Shown here one piece after another: positions 60,487 through 64,000 of a DNA stretch of 64,000 bases. Origin of the DNA: Sporosarcina sp. FSL K6-1508 (GTDB lineage: Bacteria > Bacillota > Bacilli > Bacillales_A > Planococcaceae); assembly GCF_038007465.1 (NCBI RefSeq), contig NZ_JBBOXF010000001.1:1615001-1679000 (forward strand). Direction: 5' to 3'. The notes under the pieces are model-generated. The model was not told the origin of the DNA. It made no database searches and saw nothing but the letters and a program-made list of their open reading frames with translations. Within the stretch, counting starts at the first letter, position 1. Every line of letters starts with the position of its first letter. The position numbers were made by a program, and so were the translations under genes.

Positions 60487-63360
60487 ATGAAAAATAAAGA
60501 AATAATCATACAAGGCGCTCGGGCGCATAACTTGAAAAATATTAACGTAAATATTCCACGTGACAAACTGGTCGTCATGACAGGTCTGTCGGGTTCCGGC
60601 AAATCTTCGCTCGCTTTCGATACAATCTATGCGGAAGGGCAGCGGAGGTATGTTGAATCACTTTCCTCGTATGCTCGGCAGTTTTTGGGCCAGATGGACA
60701 AGCCAGACGTCGATGTTATCGAAGGGCTGTCCCCCGCGATTTCAATTGACCAGAAAACAACAAGCCGCAATCCGCGTTCTACTGTTGGGACTGCGACGGA
60801 AATTTATGACTATCTCCGTCTTCTATATGCGCGTGTAGGTAAGCCGATTTGTCCAATTCACGGAATAGAAATTTCATCGCAGACAATTGAGCAAATGGTT
60901 GACCGTCTGATGAAATTACCGGATCGAACGCGTATTCAAGTGCTGGCACCAATTGTATCGGGACGAAAAGGAACACATGTGAAATTGATTGAAGACATTA
61001 AGAAACAAGGATATGTGCGAATTCGTGTAAACGGGGAAATCCTCGATTTGGACGATAATATCGAATTGAACAAAAATAAGAAGCATACAATAGAAGTCGT
61101 AATCGATCGAATTGTTATGAAAGCAGACATTGCGCCACGCCTGAGTGATTCACTTGAATCGGCTCTTCGTCTTGCGGAAGGAACAGTTTTAGTTGACGTT
61201 ATGGATGGGGAAGAAATTCTGTTCAGCGAGCACCATGCTTGCCCATTATGCGGTTTTTCAATTGGTGAATTGGAACCGAGAATGTTTTCATTCAATAGTC
61301 CATTTGGTGCTTGCCAGGAATGTGATGGACTGGGGACAAAGCAAGAAGTAGACCCCGATTTAGTCATACCGAATCCTGAACTGTCACTGAAGGATCATGC
61401 GATTGCCCCGTGGGAGCCGACAAGCTCTCAATACTACCCTGAATTATTAAAAACAGTAGCCCAACATTTCAATATTTCCATGGACGTACCGGTAAGTGAA
61501 CTGCCGGACGATGAACTCGATAAATTACTGAATGGCTCGAAAGACGAAAAAATCCGATTCCGTTATACAAACGAATTCGGTGGTACACGTGATAGCAACA
61601 TTTATTTTGAAGGCGTTTTAGCAAATGTGGAAAGACGTTTTAAAGAAACGTCCTCAGATTATATCCGTGAGCAGATGGAAAAGTATATGTCGCAGCGGCC
61701 ATGTCCAACATGCGCCGGCTATCGCTTGAAAGAAGAGTCGCTTGCTGTCAAAGTGAATGGCGTCCATATCGGGAAAGTGACGGAACTCTCTATTACTGAA
61801 GCGGATATGTTCTTTAAAAACCTTGTACTATCCGAAAAGGATACACAAATTGCGACGCTGATTTTACGTGAAATTGAAGAACGCCTTGGATTTCTTATAA
61901 ACGTCGGTCTTGATTATTTATCGTTAGCGAGAGCGGCAGGAACACTTTCTGGTGGTGAAGCGCAACGAATTCGATTAGCGACACAAATTGGTTCAAGATT
62001 GACCGGTGTTCTTTACATTTTGGATGAACCGTCGATTGGCCTTCACCAACGGGATAACGACCGACTTATCGACACGTTGAAAAGTATGCGGGATATAGGC
62101 AATACACTGATCGTTGTTGAACATGATGAAGATACAATGATGGCAGCTGATTACTTGATTGATATAGGACCAGGTGCCGGTATGGCAGGTGGGGAAATCG
62201 TCTCCGCAGGTACTCCGGAACAAGTTATGAATGATCCTAAATCGCTGACAGGCCAATATTTAAGCGGCAAGAAGTTTATTCAGCTTCCATTGGAACGGCG
62301 CAAGCCGGATGGTCGGAAAATAGTAATTAAAGGCGCATCTGAAAATAACTTAAAAAACGTGAATGTTGATATTCCGCTTGGTCAATTTATAGCGGTAACA
62401 GGCGTCTCTGGTTCGGGGAAAAGCACACTGGTCAATCAAGTCCTTTACAAAGTGCTTGCGCAAAAATTGAATCGCTCAAAGCAAAAGCCAGGCCAATATA
62501 AATCGGTAACAGGTCTTGAAGAACTTGAAAAAGTCATTGAAATCGATCAGTCCCCAATCGGACGTACACCGAGATCAAATCCAGCGACCTATACGGGCAT
62601 GTTCGATGACGTGCGGGATGTGTTTGCTTCCACAAACGAAGCAAAGGTCCGCGGTTACAAAAAGGGCCGCTTCAGCTTTAACGTCAAAGGCGGCCGTTGT
62701 GAAGCCTGTCGAGGCGACGGAATCATTAAAATCGAAATGCACTTCTTGCCGGATGTCTATGTTCCTTGTGAAGTATGTCATGGGAAACGCTACAACCGTG
62801 AAACATTGGAAGTCACTTATAAAGGGCAAAACATTGCCGATGTCCTCGCGATGACAGTTGATGACGCTCTTGTGTTTTTTGAAAACATACCCAAGATTAG
62901 CCGAAAGCTACAAACGATTGTCGATGTAGGACTGGGTTATATACATCTGGGGCAGCCGGCAACAACATTATCTGGCGGAGAAGCGCAACGGGTGAAACTC
63001 GCTTCTGAATTGCATAAACGCTCAAACGGAAAGTCATTTTATATTCTTGATGAACCGACAACAGGTTTGCATGTTCATGATATTGCCAAGCTTCTCATTG
63101 TGTTGCAACGATTAGTTGACACGGGAAATACCGTTCTTGTTATTGAACATAATCTAGATGTCATAAAAACCGTTGATCATATTATCGACCTAGGGCCTGA
63201 AGGCGGCGATAAAGGGGGACAAATTATCGCGACAGGTACGCCGGAAAAAGTGGCTGAATCGGAAGTTTCATATACTGGCTATTATTTAAAACCAATTCTT
63301 GAACGTGAGCGAAAACGAATGGAAATGATAATTGAAGATATTGAAAAAGTTTCTAAATGA
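60487..63360 (+). CDS. uvrA: Excinuclease ABC subunit A
   Basis: The 957-residue damage-sensing ATPase of nucleotide excision repair. It contains two ABC modules: Walker A GLSGSGKSSL (about 32-41) and GVSGSGKSTL (about 639-648), with signatures LSGGEAQRIRLA (about 487) and LSGGEAQRVKLA (about 828). Zinc modules are CPLCGF and CQECDG (about 253-285) and CEACRGDG..CEVCHG (about 738-768). Operon with uvrB. Confidence 0.98.
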   Translation: MKNKEIIIQGARAHNLKNINVNIPRDKLVVMTGLSGSGKSSLAFDTIYAEGQRRYVESLSSYARQFLGQMDKPDVDVIEGLSPAISIDQKTTSRNPRSTVGTATEIYDYLRLLYARVGKPICPIHGIEISSQTIEQMVDRLMKLPDRTRIQVLAPIVSGRKGTHVKLIEDIKKQGYVRIRVNGEILDLDDNIELNKNKKHTIEVVIDRIVMKADIAPRLSDSLESALRLAEGTVLVDVMDGEEILFSEHHACPLCGFSIGELEPRMFSFNSPFGACQECDGLGTKQEVDPDLVIPNPELSLKDHAIAPWEPTSSQYYPELLKTVAQHFNISMDVPVSELPDDELDKLLNGSKDEKIRFRYTNEFGGTRDSNIYFEGVLANVERRFKETSSDYIREQMEKYMSQRPCPTCAGYRLKEESLAVKVNGVHIGKVTELSITEADMFFKNLVLSEKDTQIATLILREIEERLGFLINVGLDYLSLARAAGTLSGGEAQRIRLATQIGSRLTGVLYILDEPSIGLHQRDNDRLIDTLKSMRDIGNTLIVVEHDEDTMMAADYLIDIGPGAGMAGGEIVSAGTPEQVMNDPKSLTGQYLSGKKFIQLPLERRKPDGRKIVIKGASENNLKNVNVDIPLGQFIAVTGVSGSGKSTLVNQVLYKVLAQKLNRSKQKPGQYKSVTGLEELEKVIEIDQSPIGRTPRSNPATYTGMFDDVRDVFASTNEAKVRGYKKGRFSFNVKGGRCEACRGDGIIKIEMHFLPDVYVPCEVCHGKRYNRETLEVTYKGQNIADVLAMTVDDALVFFENIPKISRKLQTIVDVGLGYIHLGQPATTLSGGEAQRVKLASELHKRSNGKSFYILDEPTTGLHVHDIAKLLIVLQRLVDTGNTVLVIEHNLDVIKTVDHIIDLGPEGGDKGGQIIATGTPEKVAESEVSYTGYYLKPILERERKRMEMIIEDIEKVSK

Positions 63361-63445
63361 AACTTTTTCTGAATCCAACCGTATATATAGGTAGTTATAA
63401 AATAACGGAGGAATCCGGATCACCACACTACTAGGAGGCGTAATG

Positions 63446-64000
63446 ATGCAAAATGAACGGAAACGGATTTTAGCAATGCTTGAAAACGGTACAATCACGA
63501 CCGAGGAAGCATTGACACTTCTAGAAACATTGGGGCAGACGGCTCACGAAGATAATGCAACCGGGACTAAACAGACTACGGAAGATGCACAAAAAACAGA
63601 AGAACAATATAGTGAACACAAACAAACTAAAGCGGATCCATTCGAGAAGACCGAGCCCCATGCTGAACACAAAGAGTCGGGCCATCCTTCTATGGACGAA
63701 TTTCTAGAGGATTTGCGGAAGGATTTTACGAATGTTGGAGACCGGTTTATGCAATTCATGCAAACTGCTGTTCAGAAAGTGAAATCCTTCGACTTTGAAT
63801 CGCCATTTGGCAATGCCGTTACGTTTACTCATTCAATAGCCAAACCGGCAACTGAAATCGAAGAGATAATTATCGATATCGACAATGGGAAATTGACAAT
63901 CCATACGGGTGAAACGGAAGACATACGCGCAGACTTTACTGTGAAAATGTATAACAGTGAATCAGAAGAAAAAGCTAAAAGTGATTTCCTTGATAAGTTA
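63446..64000 (+). CDS. yvlB: YvlB-like DUF4097 protein, cut by the window end
   Basis: The first 185 residues are visible. They start with a short helical SHOCT-like head, ERKRILAMLENGTITTEEAL (about 4-23), then a charged linker, an amphipathic helix (DEFLEDLRKDFTNVGDRFMQ) and the start of a beta-strand repeat domain (EEIIIDIDNGKLTIHTGETE), as in YvlB. Bacillus yvlB also lies downstream of uvrA and belongs to a cell-envelope stress operon. ATG 63446 is seven bases after AGGAGG; ATG 63443 is the alternative. Confidence 0.82.
   Translation, partial: MQNERKRILAMLENGTITTEEALTLLETLGQTAHEDNATGTKQTTEDAQKTEEQYSEHKQTKADPFEKTEPHAEHKESGHPSMDEFLEDLRKDFTNVGDRFMQFMQTAVQKVKSFDFESPFGNAVTFTHSIAKPATEIEEIIIDIDNGKLTIHTGETEDIRADFTVKMYNSESEEKAKSDFLDKL

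Overview
The window looks like a chromosomal segment of an endospore-forming Bacillota, most likely Planococcaceae (Sporosarcina-like). This rests on a Bacillus-type rrn/tRNA operon whose tRNA order matches the large Bacillus trnD-type cluster, on ribosome binding sites of the AGGAGG type with many TTG/GTG starts, on moderate-to-low GC, and on gene neighbourhoods that reproduce the Bacillus yhe and yha loci. The genus is an inference. Gene symbols are given where the protein and its neighbours agree with the Bacillus counterpart.

Layout. Positions 1-5147 hold the 3' part of an rRNA operon (23S without its first bases, then 5S) and 18 tRNA genes ending in a UUCG-loop terminator. A good sigma-A promoter lies between 23S and 5S. 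A 21-bp-period motif array follows (5193-5429). Positions 5500-29200 are ordinary chromosome: an ECF sigma/anti-sigma pair, queG-trmL, a purine permease with candidate PurR boxes, an aldo-keto reductase, a soluble chemotaxis-type transducer, an RluA-family synthase, a BdbC/thioredoxin pair, a GNAT-nitrilase fusion, rsgA, a CorC/CNNM membrane protein, chrA, and a bmrCD-type heterodimeric ABC exporter with a leader peptide and attenuator. Positions 29400-39450 follow the yhe/yha order (yheE, yheB, yheA, hemZ, yhaR, mgsA, yhzD, an Xre regulator, yhaQP).

The most unusual region is 39443-45480. Inside the otherwise conserved yhaQP | yhaONM order sits about 6 kb of small AT-rich genes, all on the + strand and mostly of unknown function. 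Almost every gene-gene junction carries an imperfect hairpin beginning near GGGCGC, followed by a box resembling AACGGGCCATTTTG. The organisation resembles a gene-cassette array, but no integrase is present and mobility is not shown. Cargo includes a DUF3267-type membrane protein, a lipoprotein, a Cys-rich DUF6980-like protein, a signal peptidase I and a GNAT acetyltransferase. One member appears frameshifted.

Positions 45600-57900 return to the conserved order: yhaO-yhaN-yhaM, prsA, hpr (scoC), yhaH, trpP, hit, ecsA-ecsB. An IDEAL-domain protein, uvrB-uvrA and the start of a yvlB-like gene close the window.

Non-coding repeats are abundant. Two roughly 650-900 bp blocks (35335-35990 and 54900-55810) are copies of one composite element, and the second copy is interrupted by a 199-bp insertion flanked by CTTATGG duplications. 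A dispersed family beginning GAAAAGCGCAAGCGCC repeatedly starts at or within the stop codon of the upstream gene. Two unrelated 21-bp-period motif arrays and a degenerate 160-bp tandem repeat complete the picture. Several genes of 20-59 codons with good ribosome binding sites are listed.
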